Origin: CAZCFB01 sp964511535
GTDB lineage: Bacteria; Myxococcota_A; Polyangia; GCA-2747355; CAZCFB01
Assembly (NCBI GenBank): GCA_964511535.1
Contig: CAZEFW010000032.1
Coordinates: 1 to 64,000, forward strand
Length of the DNA: 64,000 nucleotides
Reading direction: 5' to 3'
Shown here: positions 56,690 to 64,000 of the stretch, piece after piece
Layout of the letters: every line of letters begins with the position of its first letter
Position numbering within the stretch: the stretch's first letter is position 1
Position numbers and translations under genes: made by a program
The notes under the pieces: model-generated
What the model was told of the DNA's origin: nothing
The model's input: the letters and a program-made list of their open reading frames with translations, nothing else
The model's database searches: none

Positions 56690-57868
56690 ATGCCGCGCTT
56701 GCTGCTCATCCTCCTGCTCCTCATCACCGCGCTGTCCGGTTGCAAGAAACGTTCGGGCCAGCCGAAGCTGCAGCCCCCGCCTGGCGCGGGGGACGGCAAG
56801 CTGGTGGCAGCCCGCGCGCCGTCGGACGCGGCGTTCTCCTTTGTGGTGCTGGGCGACACTCAGTTCCACAATAACGACTGCCACGCCGGGCCCTCCGAGC
56901 TAAACGCGCTGCCCGGGGCGGTGCTGTCGCTGGCGCCGGACTTCATGCTGCACGTGGGCGATCTGATGCACGAGGCCCGGGACCCGAGCACCTACCATGT
57001 GTTCACCAGCTGCCTCGGGGCCATGCTCGACCGGGTACCCATGTTCCCCGCCGTGGGCAACCACGACATGGACTACGACCTCGGCATCGTCAACTTCCGC
57101 GAGTACCTGCAGCACCAGCTGTTCCTGCGCAACGCCGTGCTGGTGGGCGGCCGCTACAACGCCCGGTTCCCCATCACCTACGGCGACGACGCCACGGAGT
57201 ATTCCACCGACAAGAAGAAGCCCCGGGACATGAACCTGGTGCCGAGCGGCTTCTCGCACAAGCTGTACTATGCCTTCCGCCACCAGAACGCCTACTTCGT
57301 CATCTTCGAGGTGGGCACGCGCTGGGAGGTGTGTACGCCCATGGCGTGGATCCGCAAGCACTTCGAGATGGCCCGCGCCGACAGCAGCATCCAGCACCTG
57401 TTCGTGGTGATGCACAAGCCGGCCTACTCCACCTACATGGATGAGGGGGGCGGCGGCGACTCGCTGCTGTCGGTGCGCGCGCCTTACGAGCACCTGTTCC
57501 GACGCTTCGACGTGACCGCCGTGTTCACCGGGCACTCTCATGTCTACGAGCGGTTCTACGTCCCGGATGACGGCAAGCCGACCCGGGCCGAGGGGACCCC
57601 GCGGCGCTGCTTCGACCAGGACGGCAAGGGGGTGCACCACGTGACGGTGGGACCCTGCGGTTCGGCGTTCATCCCGGGCGACTACTGCCGCAAGACGCCC
57701 CCGCCGCGGGAGGAGCCGAGCCTCAATTATCTGCAGGGCAGGGGGTGCGGGCACAACATGGCTCAGGTCATCGTCCGGGGCGGGCAAGCGCATGTGCGCA
57801 TCGTCGGCTACGAGGGCAAGCCGGGCGCGTTCACCACCTCGTTGTGGGACCAGTTCACCATCCGCTGA
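56690..57868 (+). CDS. Metallophosphoesterase lipoprotein
   Basis: The 392-residue protein has lipoprotein signal MPRLLLILLLLITALSGC. The calcineurin-like phosphoesterase blocks are complete and in order: VVLGDTQFH (GDxxxH), HVGDLMH, VGNHDMDYD, VMHKPAY, and FTGHSHVYERF (GHxH). These bind two metal ions for phosphate-ester hydrolysis outside the cytoplasm. Purple acid phosphatase-like members also share YERF after GHSH. The substrate is unknown. It lies after the sulfatase-like gene and 53 bp before the TPR gene; a shared envelope role is possible. Confidence 0.9.
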   Translation: MPRLLLILLLLITALSGCKKRSGQPKLQPPPGAGDGKLVAARAPSDAAFSFVVLGDTQFHNNDCHAGPSELNALPGAVLSLAPDFMLHVGDLMHEARDPSTYHVFTSCLGAMLDRVPMFPAVGNHDMDYDLGIVNFREYLQHQLFLRNAVLVGGRYNARFPITYGDDATEYSTDKKKPRDMNLVPSGFSHKLYYAFRHQNAYFVIFEVGTRWEVCTPMAWIRKHFEMARADSSIQHLFVVMHKPAYSTYMDEGGGGDSLLSVRAPYEHLFRRFDVTAVFTGHSHVYERFYVPDDGKPTRAEGTPRRCFDQDGKGVHHVTVGPCGSAFIPGDYCRKTPPPREEPSLNYLQGRGCGHNMAQVIVRGGQAHVRIVGYEGKPGAFTTSLWDQFTIR

Positions 57869-57920
57869 GCGGCCTCGCTCCGGTGTTATAGTTGTCCCTC
57901 GATAATCCACGGATGGATGG

Positions 57921-58736
57921 TTGAGCCTGATGACTCCCTCGAAGATTCTCACGGGCGGCCTGGCGCTCCTGCTGCTGGCGCTGGCGCTGGCCCCCGCCCC
58001 GGCGGCGGCGAAATCCAGGATCCCGGCGGCGGACCGGGCAGCGGCCAAGGCCCACTTCAAGGCCGCGCGTGAGCTGTACCGGACCTCGCTGTACGAGGAG
58101 GCCCTGGCGCGATTCAACAAGGCGCACCAGCTGGACCCGCAGCCGGAGTTCCTGTTCAACATCGCCCGCTGCAACGAGGTGCTGGCGCGGCTGGAGCTGG
58201 CGATCAAGCACTACGAGCACTACCTGGCGGCCATGCCCCGGGCGAAGAACAGGGCGCTGGTGGAGACCCGGCTGGCGAGCCTGAAGGCGCGGCTGGCCAA
58301 ACAGAAACAGCCGAAGGCGCCGCCGGAGCCGAAGAAGGCGGCGCCGGTGGAGGCCGCCCCGGCGACCCGGCCGGAGGTGTCGGCGCCGTCCGACTGGCGC
58401 TGGCCGGCGGGCTGGGCCGCGGTGGGCGTGGGGGGCGCGCTGGTGATCACCGGGGTGGTGCTCGGCGTGATGGCCAGCGGCAAGACCGACGAGTACAACC
58501 AGGCCGCGGCGGACAAGAAGCACTACTCCGAGCTGCAGGACATCGAGAGCTCGGGCAAGGCGCTGGAGGCCGCGCAGATCGCCACCCTGGTGGTGGGGGG
58601 CGTGGCCGCGGCTGCCGGAGCGGGCCTGCTCACCTGGAGCTTGCTCGGCGGGAGTGATGATGAGCGCGCGGCGCTGAAGCTGGCACCCTACGCCTCCGGC
58701 CTCGGGGGCGGCGTGGTGCTGGGAGGGCGGTTCTGA
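57921..58736 (+). CDS. Exported TPR protein with C-terminal membrane helices
   Basis: The 271-residue protein has an N-terminal signal or helix (LTGGLALLLLALALAPAPAA). One TPR pair follows (AKAHFKAARELYRTSLYEEA, PEFLFNIARCNEVLARLELA), then a Pro/Lys/Ala linker (PKAPPEPKKAAPVEAAPA), and two hydrophobic helices near residues 170-192 and 218-242. This 'TPR, linker, helix pair' layout is common among Myxococcota. The start may be TTG 57921 or ATG 57930; GGATGG lies upstream of both. Its stop overlaps the NHL gene start by one base (TGATG), so they are coupled. Confidence 0.75.
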   Translation: MSLMTPSKILTGGLALLLLALALAPAPAAAKSRIPAADRAAAKAHFKAARELYRTSLYEEALARFNKAHQLDPQPEFLFNIARCNEVLARLELAIKHYEHYLAAMPRAKNRALVETRLASLKARLAKQKQPKAPPEPKKAAPVEAAPATRPEVSAPSDWRWPAGWAAVGVGGALVITGVVLGVMASGKTDEYNQAAADKKHYSELQDIESSGKALEAAQIATLVVGGVAAAAGAGLLTWSLLGGSDDERAALKLAPYASGLGGGVVLGGRF

Positions 58737-60199
58737 TGGCTCACTCGAGGACTCTACTGCTGGCGCTCCTGCTGTTGCCGGCCGGCTGCTTCAACCCGGA
58801 CACCCCGGCCACTTATTACTGCGCCCACCAGGGCGATGTCTGTCCAGATGGTATGGAGTGCGACGGCAACAAGTGCGTGGACAAGGGCAAGGCCACCGAC
58901 GCCCGCGCGGACAAACCGAAGGGGAACAAGGACAGCGGCACAGACGGCAAGAAGCCGCCGAAGCAGGACAAGGGGACGACCCCGAAGCAGGACAAGGGCG
59001 TAACCCCGAAGCCGGACAAGGGCACCCCGCCCAAGCAGGACAAGGGCACTGGACCGACGCCGGACAAGGGCACCCCGCCCAAGCCGGACAAGGGCGCGCC
59101 CCAGCCGGACAAGGGCGTGGTCAAGTGCTCGGCGACCCAGTGCAAGATCGGCGGCAATTGCTACGACGATGGCAAGTCGCTCAAGGGCAACACCTGCCGC
59201 ACCTGCTTCGCAAAGATCAACAAGACCGGCTGGATGCCCACCTGCGCCAAGACACTGGCCGGCACCGGCAGCAAGGGGTTCCAGGACGGCGCCGGCAGCT
59301 CCGCCGAGTTCAACCAGCCCTTCGACATCGCGGTAATGGGCCAGGGCTCCAACGCCAAGGTGTACATCGCGGACGATGCCAACCACCGCATCCGGCTCAT
59401 CGAGGTCCTGACCGGCAAGGTGAGCACCGCCGCAGGCAGCAACTCCTCGGGGCACGCCAACGGCCCCGCGGCCACGGCCAGGTTCAAGAACCCCCAGGGC
59501 ATCGCCCTGGCCAGCTCGGGCGAGCTCTATATCGCGGACTACTACAACCAGAAGATCCGGAAGCTGCACAACGGCCAGGTGAGCGACTTCGCCAGCCTCG
59601 GCAAGAAACCCGTGGGGCTCACCCTGCGCCCGGGAGGCACCCCGGAGCTGTTCTTCACGACGGGCAATGACAACCGGATCTACCGGGTGACCGGCAGCGG
59701 CGCGGCGACGCATTACGCCGGCACCGGCGACCCGTTCTACCTCGACGGCGCGCTGCTCTCAGCCAAGTTCAACAACCCCCACGGCATCGTGGCCGTGGGC
59801 AGCGTGGATCTGTACGTCAGCGACACGAACAACTACCGCATCCGGCGGCTCGGCAAGACCCAGGTCACCACCCTGCTCGGCCTCGGGACCTCCAAGTTCA
59901 TCGACGGCCCTGCGGTCTCCGCAGGCATCGGCTGGTCCTACGCGGTGGGGTCGGACAAGGCCGGCCGGCTGTACATCTCGGACTACTCCAACTGCGCCAT
60001 CCGCGTGTACCACAACGGGCACCTGGCGACGCTCATCGGCAAGGGGCCGCCCCAGCCGCTGCCCTCCGGATGCGGCGACAAGGACGGCGACCGCAGCGTG
60101 GCCATGTTCCACCAGCCGTACGGGGTGGCAGTGGATCCCACCGGCGTGGTTTACCTGGTCGACCGTGGGAACCAGAAGATCAAGCAGATCCACTTCTGA
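58736..60199 (+). CDS. NHL-repeat lipoprotein with PKQDKG-repeat linker
   Basis: The 487-residue protein has lipoprotein signal MAHSRTLLLALLLLPAGC. Residues about 25-50 have a Cys cluster (YYCAHQGDVCPDGMECDGNK). A low-complexity linker follows with repeats of KQDKG/KPDKG (about 75-125). The remainder is a beta-propeller with NHL repeats: NQPFDIAVMG, PQGIALASSGELYIAD, NPHGIVAVGSVDLYVSD, QPYGVAVDPTGVVYLVD. NHL propellers mediate protein or polymer contacts; no enzyme motif is seen. It is translationally coupled to the TPR gene and lies 31 bp before the next membrane protein gene. Confidence 0.85.
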   Translation: MAHSRTLLLALLLLPAGCFNPDTPATYYCAHQGDVCPDGMECDGNKCVDKGKATDARADKPKGNKDSGTDGKKPPKQDKGTTPKQDKGVTPKPDKGTPPKQDKGTGPTPDKGTPPKPDKGAPQPDKGVVKCSATQCKIGGNCYDDGKSLKGNTCRTCFAKINKTGWMPTCAKTLAGTGSKGFQDGAGSSAEFNQPFDIAVMGQGSNAKVYIADDANHRIRLIEVLTGKVSTAAGSNSSGHANGPAATARFKNPQGIALASSGELYIADYYNQKIRKLHNGQVSDFASLGKKPVGLTLRPGGTPELFFTTGNDNRIYRVTGSGAATHYAGTGDPFYLDGALLSAKFNNPHGIVAVGSVDLYVSDTNNYRIRRLGKTQVTTLLGLGTSKFIDGPAVSAGIGWSYAVGSDKAGRLYISDYSNCAIRVYHNGHLATLIGKGPPQPLPSGCGDKDGDRSVAMFHQPYGVAVDPTGVVYLVDRGNQKIKQIHF

Positions 60200-60230
60200 T
60201 TCCGGGCGCCCATTGAGCCTGGAACCAGAG

Positions 60231-61904
60231 ATGAGCCGCCGCGCAATCGCCCTGTGGGCGCTGGCGCTCGTGGCGGCCTACGTCGCCCCTCGGGTGGTGG
60301 CCTACCGCGGCCTTGAGCAGAGCCCGCGCATCGAGTTCCTCGACATGAACCGGCACCAGGTGAACGTCGACCTGATCGAGAAGGCGGGGCGCCTGGGGCC
60401 GGGGAGCTTCGACCACCCACACCTGGATCATCACCGCACCCTGCCGTTGCCGGTGCATCCGATGAAGTGGCCCCACGGCGTGTACCACCTGGCCGGGCTC
60501 TGGTCCGGCGCCCTGGGGCCGATGTCCATCTGGACCACCCAGCTGACCAATGGCCTGTTCGCGGCGCTGCTGGTGTTGGCCCTCGCCGGCCTGGGACGGC
60601 ACGCGCTGGGCAGCACGAGGCTCGGGCTGTGGGCGGCATTGCTGGTCTTGCTCAGCCCGTGGCACTTCGCCGCCGGCTGGTACCTGAGCCTGGACCTGCC
60701 CCTGGCCTCCATGGTGGCCATGGGGCTGCTGCTGCTGCTGGGCAGCGACCGATTTCGGCGCCCCGGGTACACCGCCGCCTTCGGGCTCTGGTCCGGGCTG
60801 GCCGTGGCGGTGAAGTTGACCTACGGCCTGTACCTGCTCGGGCCGTCGGTGGTGGCCCTGGTCCTCGGACTGCGCCCCGGGGGATGGCGCGCCCGCGCGC
60901 GGGTGGCCGGGCAGGCGGCGCTGGCGGCCCTGGTGGCCCTGGGGCTGGGCGCCTACCTGGTGGGGGTGGATCTGGCGGAGGTGTGGACCGAGGCGTCGGC
61001 GCACTTCGGCACCGGCGATCCCAATGAGCACTTCGAGATGCACGTGATCCAGCCCTGGACCTTGCGCTGGGTCATGGCGCTGCCGCTGTTCGCGGCCAAC
61101 AACTTCCCCTGGCCGCTGCTGTTGCTGTTGCTGCCGGGCCTCGGCCTGGCGCACCACCCGCGGCGGGCGCTGCCCGGGCGCTGGCTGCTGCTGTCGTTTT
61201 TGTGGGGCGCCTACCTGGTGCTCACCCTCATGGGCCACAAGCTTGAGCGCTACCTGCTGCCGGTCTATCCAGCGCTCTGCCTGGTGGGAGTGTGGGGTTT
61301 GGCCCGGATCGGCTCCGGCAGGGCGGCCCGCTTCGCCCTGCCCGCGGTGGGCGCCGCCTTCGCGGCCGCGCTGCTGGCCGCGCACTTCTACCCGACCCCC
61401 TGGTTCGTGGACGAGCGAAGCCGCGGGCCCGAGGACTACATGTACGAGCTGCGCCTGCCCGGGGTGAGCACGCTCGCCGGGCTGCGGCGCTACAAGCACC
61501 ACCACCAGTGCGACCTGCGCCAGCTGATGAAGCAGGCCGAGGCCCTGGAGCGGTCAGACCCCTCGAACCAGCCGCTGATGGTTGCCATGGTCTGGGCCGA
61601 TGACGCGCCCGGCGCGGACCTGGTGCGGGTGCGCAACCTGTTCTGGTACTTGCGCACCCACATGGCCCACGCCGCCCGGGACCGGCTGGTGATGGAGCCC
61701 ACGGAGCGGCCCTTCGACCCCCTGCGCGAGGCGGTGCTGCACGCGCCGCTGATCCTGGTGCTGCACCCGCCGGAGGTGGACCCGGAGCAGCTCTACCCGG
61801 GGACGCTGGAGCTGAGGCAGCGGCGCCAGGCCCGCCTGACCTGCCAGGGGGAGCCGCCGGCCACGGCGGCCCTGTCGCTGTACAAATCTACGTTTCGTCG
61901 CTGA
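60231..61904 (+). CDS. ArnT/PMT-like GT-C membrane glycosyltransferase
   Basis: The 557-residue protein starts at ATG 60231; a longer reading would enter the NHL gene. It has about ten hydrophobic segments. The first periplasmic loop contains IEFLDMNRHQVNVDLIEKAG (Asp after helix 1), then SPWHFAAGWYLSLDLPLASM and MGHKLERYLLPVYPALCLVG; the last resembles the GHK-RY-LP-P block of PMT_2/ArnT-like proteins (glycosyltransferase family 39/83). Likely a transferase from polyprenyl-phosphate sugar to lipid A, protein or glycan. Its 3' end overlaps the convergent GT2 gene by 17 bp. Confidence 0.8.
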   Translation: MSRRAIALWALALVAAYVAPRVVAYRGLEQSPRIEFLDMNRHQVNVDLIEKAGRLGPGSFDHPHLDHHRTLPLPVHPMKWPHGVYHLAGLWSGALGPMSIWTTQLTNGLFAALLVLALAGLGRHALGSTRLGLWAALLVLLSPWHFAAGWYLSLDLPLASMVAMGLLLLLGSDRFRRPGYTAAFGLWSGLAVAVKLTYGLYLLGPSVVALVLGLRPGGWRARARVAGQAALAALVALGLGAYLVGVDLAEVWTEASAHFGTGDPNEHFEMHVIQPWTLRWVMALPLFAANNFPWPLLLLLLPGLGLAHHPRRALPGRWLLLSFLWGAYLVLTLMGHKLERYLLPVYPALCLVGVWGLARIGSGRAARFALPAVGAAFAAALLAAHFYPTPWFVDERSRGPEDYMYELRLPGVSTLAGLRRYKHHHQCDLRQLMKQAEALERSDPSNQPLMVAMVWADDAPGADLVRVRNLFWYLRTHMAHAARDRLVMEPTERPFDPLREAVLHAPLILVLHPPEVDPEQLYPGTLELRQRRQARLTCQGEPPATAALSLYKSTFRR

Positions 61905-62745
61905 GTAGCCCGGCGGCGCAGCCGGCCATGGACGCGGCGTGGCACGGCAAGCACAGGGCGGCCAGGGCCGGGTCCCGGTGGCGCCGCAGCGAGCTGCCGA
62001 GGGTCACCGGCCCCCAGCGGGCCGCGTTGCGCACCACCGCCGCGGGCGACTCGCCGTGCCGCCGCAGGGCGCGCACCTGATCCCGGCTGTGGCGATAGAT
62101 CATGCGCAGCAGGCTGGAGACGCTGTCCCGACGCAGGTGCATCACCTGGGCCGCGGGCTCGTAGGCCAGCCGGTGGCCGGCCCGCCGCAGGCGAACGCTC
62201 AGGTCCACGTCCTCGCCGTTGGTGCGGTAGCCCTCGTCGAAGCCGCCGCACGCCAGCGCCGCCTCCCGCCGCAGGCAACAGCAGGCGCCCACCAAAAAGG
62301 GCGCGTCGGCCAGGGCCTCGGCGCCCTGGGTCTGGCGCCAGAAATGCCCACGCCACCGGTCGGGCAGGGCGCCGGCCGCGTCGCCGGCTGCGGGCTCCAG
62401 CACCTGCCCCCCCACCCCCGCCAGCCGCGGGTCCTCGAACCCGCGGGTGATGCGACGCGCCAGGTCCGGCCGCGGCACCGCGTCGGCGTCCAGGAAGAGC
62501 ACCAGCTCTGCCCGCGCCCGGGCCAGGGCCGTGTTGCGCGCGGCGGCCAGCCCGCGGTTTTGCGGGTGGCTCAGCACCTGGAAGCCGCACTCCCTGGCCA
62601 GGTCCGTGCTGCCGTCGGTGGAGCCGTCGTCCACAAACAGCAGCTCGTCGGGCCGCGGGCGCAGGGCGGACGCCGCCTGGAGCACCTGGCGCAGCTGCGG
62701 TCCGCCGTTGTAGCAGGGTATGGCGAGGGTGAGCGTGGGCATCAT
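61888..62745 (-). CDS. Family 2 glycosyltransferase
   Basis: The 285-residue soluble enzyme has the GT2 (GT-A) landmarks: LAIPCYNGGPQLRQVLQAAS, LLFVDDGSTDGSTDLA (nucleotide-binding DDGSTD), LVLFLDADAVPRPDLA (DAD metal ligands), and NGEDVDLSVRLRRAG (catalytic ED). It transfers an activated sugar on the cytoplasmic face, probably to an envelope polysaccharide. The second half of a two-gene set with the GT4 protein upstream; the 160-bp gap between them is filled by an imperfect palindrome. Two ATG codons (62745, 62742) are possible. Confidence 0.93.
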   Translation of the reverse strand: MMPTLTLAIPCYNGGPQLRQVLQAASALRPRPDELLFVDDGSTDGSTDLARECGFQVLSHPQNRGLAAARNTALARARAELVLFLDADAVPRPDLARRITRGFEDPRLAGVGGQVLEPAAGDAAGALPDRWRGHFWRQTQGAEALADAPFLVGACCCLRREAALACGGFDEGYRTNGEDVDLSVRLRRAGHRLAYEPAAQVMHLRRDSVSSLLRMIYRHSRDQVRALRRHGESPAAVVRNAARWGPVTLGSSLRRHRDPALAALCLPCHAASMAGCAAGLLSDET

Positions 62746-62747
62746 TG

Positions 62748-62907
62748 GATGTCCTCGGCTGAAGTAACAACACGGTCTGTCCGGCCCCTGAAGCCGATCT
62801 CGGCGTTGCTCCGCCTCGACGTACCCCTGGTACGCCTTCGTTGTCGCGCCTTGATCTCGGCTCCAGTTGCTCGGCCAGCCCGTATCATTATTTGCGCCGA
62901 GGACATC
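62748..62907. repeat. 160-bp imperfect palindrome filling the intergenic gap
   Basis: Exact 12-bp inverted ends GATGTCCTCGGC (62748-62759) and GCCGAGGACATC (62896-62907) enclose two arms of about 80 bp that pair with each other over most of their length (for example ACGGTCTGTCCG with the reverse complement of the right arm ACGGGCTGGCCG; CGTACC near the centre). The element starts 2 bp from the GT2 start codon and its last base is the first base of the GT4 stop codon. It resembles a miniature inverted-repeat element or a very large hairpin. Confidence 0.7.
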
Positions 62908-64000
62908 TAGGCGCGGGCTTCGGCCAGCGCCTCATCGTACACCTGGGACAGGTCGGACACCACGTCGTCCAGGCCGCGCACCTGCCGGGCCACCGCGCCC
63001 CGGCGCAGCGTGTGGTACTGCTGCGCCAGCCGCTGCACCGCCTCGGCCAGGGCCTGGGCGTCCCCTGGCGGCACCAGCAGACCGTCCTCGCCGTCGCGCA
63101 CGCGCCCGGGCAGCGCGCCCACCGCCGACGCCACCACCGGGATGCCCGCGGCCATGGCCTCCATCCACACCATGGGGCCGGTCTCGGGCCAGAGCGACGG
63201 GATCACCAGCGCGTCCAGGCCGGCCAGGACGCGCGGCAGGTCCTGCTCTCCGTAGGGGCCGCGATACCGGGCCAGCCCGCGGGCCTCTGCCTGCTCCAGC
63301 TGTCGGCGCAGGCCGGCGTCCCGCAGCGGTCCGCCGTGCACCTCCAGCCGCACCGGCTCCTGCTCCAGCAGCTCCATGGCGCGCAGGGCCACCCGCACCC
63401 CTTTGTGAGCGCCGAGGCTGCCCAGGTAGCCCAGGCGCAGCGGCTCGCGCGGCCGCGCCGCCTCCACCACCGCCGCTGGCAGATGCGGGATGCCGTAGTC
63501 CACCACCACCATGCGGTCGGGGTCGAAGCCCTGGCCGGCCAGCCGGTGCACAACATCCGGCGCGGGGCAGGTGAGGCGGTGCGCCCTGGCGTAGCAGCCC
63601 TGGATCACCTGGGTCCTCACCAGGTAAGGCCCGAGCCGGGCGGCGGCCCGCAACGGCGCGCCGAAGCCCCGGGTGGCGCCCCCCGGCACGCACAGCGCGC
63701 ACCGGACCCCGGCGCGGGGTCCGTCGCAGTCCCCGCCGTCGGCCCGGCGCAGGTCGATGCGCTGGCAGATGGGCCAGTAGTCATGGACGGTGGCCACAAC
63801 CGCGGCCCCCGCCTTGATTCCGATGGAGGTGAGCCGTGCGCTGAGCTGCAGGGTGTGCTGGATGTGCACCAGCTCCGGTTCATGCTCGTGCACCACCTGC
63901 TCCAGCAGCGCGTCCACCGCCGGGTTCACGATGCCGGCGAGGGGGCCGAGGCGGGCCGGCGCCGGGGCGCGAAGCAACCTCATGGAGCGCACGCCGGGGG
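62907..64000 (-). CDS. Family 4 glycosyltransferase (5' end beyond window)
   Basis: About 364 residues are visible and the frame is still open at the right edge. The N-terminal Rossmann start of GT4 proteins (usually MKIL) is missing, so the gene is 5' truncated by the window. The GT4 landmarks are present: VHIQHTLQLSARLTSIGIKA, TVHDYWPICQRIDL, LRLGYLGSLGAHKGVRVALR, PSLWPETGPMVWMEAMAAGI (E-x7-E motif region) and PVVASAVGALPGRVRDG. It adds a nucleotide sugar to a growing glycan, probably in the same pathway as the GT2. A Cys cluster (CDGPRAGVRCALC) lies near residue 90, common in this subgroup. Confidence 0.88.
   Translation of the reverse strand, partial: PGVRSMRLLRAPAPARLGPLAGIVNPAVDALLEQVVHEHEPELVHIQHTLQLSARLTSIGIKAGAAVVATVHDYWPICQRIDLRRADGGDCDGPRAGVRCALCVPGGATRGFGAPLRAAARLGPYLVRTQVIQGCYARAHRLTCPAPDVVHRLAGQGFDPDRMVVVDYGIPHLPAAVVEAARPREPLRLGYLGSLGAHKGVRVALRAMELLEQEPVRLEVHGGPLRDAGLRRQLEQAEARGLARYRGPYGEQDLPRVLAGLDALVIPSLWPETGPMVWMEAMAAGIPVVASAVGALPGRVRDGEDGLLVPPGDAQALAEAVQRLAQQYHTLRRGAVARQVRGLDDVVSDLSQVYDEALAEARA

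Overview
The window looks like a chromosomal segment (possibly a metagenome contig) of a high-GC, Gram-negative deltaproteobacterial lineage, most likely Myxococcota. The reasons are very GC-rich third codon positions, nine predicted lipoproteins plus lgt, two unrelated secreted proteins that end in a MYXO-CTERM-like tail (Cys motif, membrane helix, basic end), myxobacterial-style TPR and Cys-rich lipoproteins, and a class A RNase P RNA. No tRNA, rRNA, CRISPR array, phage or complete transposon was seen. The C-run at the extreme left looks like an assembly end.

Layout. 0.1-4.4 kb: divergent haem locus (a beta-barrel with one CxxCH, a small CX3CH lipoprotein and a lipoprotein with nine haem motifs), followed by an NAD-dependent epimerase and a YihY-type membrane protein. 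6.6-10.2 kb: zinc-ribbon protein, GT-C-like membrane protein, rnpB, and a glycosidase-fold protein. 10.4-22.6 kb: a surface-protein region with a Lys/Arg-rich secreted protein, tandem-duplicated IPT/TIG lipoproteins, a beta-propeller with a partner sharing its C-terminal domain, a discoidin-like lipoprotein and a TPR/Cys-rich pair. A 16-bp palindrome (GGCNACTNNAGTNGCC) lies upstream of four of these genes, and the two IPT/TIG copies also carry sigma-54-like -24/-12 elements. 22.7-33 kb: acnB, an O-antigen-ligase/TPR protein, a P-domain MYXO-CTERM protein, and three membrane glycosyltransferase-like genes. 33-43.3 kb, all on the minus strand: a cobalamin-type radical SAM protein, a SPASM-like radical SAM protein, PlsC-like acyltransferase, FxsA, a MYXO-CTERM glycoside hydrolase, and a 1091-residue fusion of a glycyl radical enzyme with its own activase. 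43.3-52.8 kb: housekeeping genes (RluD-like synthase, rpsI, rplM, recN, M23 peptidase, ABC-2 permease, lgt), then DsrE2-TusA-DsrE-GGDEF. 52.8-64 kb: envelope genes (GT-C proteins, alkaline-phosphatase-superfamily protein, metallophosphoesterase, TPR, NHL repeats, GT2, GT4).

The cytochromes, the oxygen-sensitive glycyl radical enzyme and the radical SAM proteins suggest anaerobic or facultative metabolism. Most other genes build, decorate or populate the envelope. Many gaps between genes, usually 3' of a coding region, carry short-period degenerate repeats whose unit differs by locus; some blocks recur at distant sites. The strongest candidates for something undescribed are the activase-glycyl radical enzyme fusion, the haem-barrel locus, the shared palindrome, and the 160-bp palindrome filling a gap at 62.8 kb.
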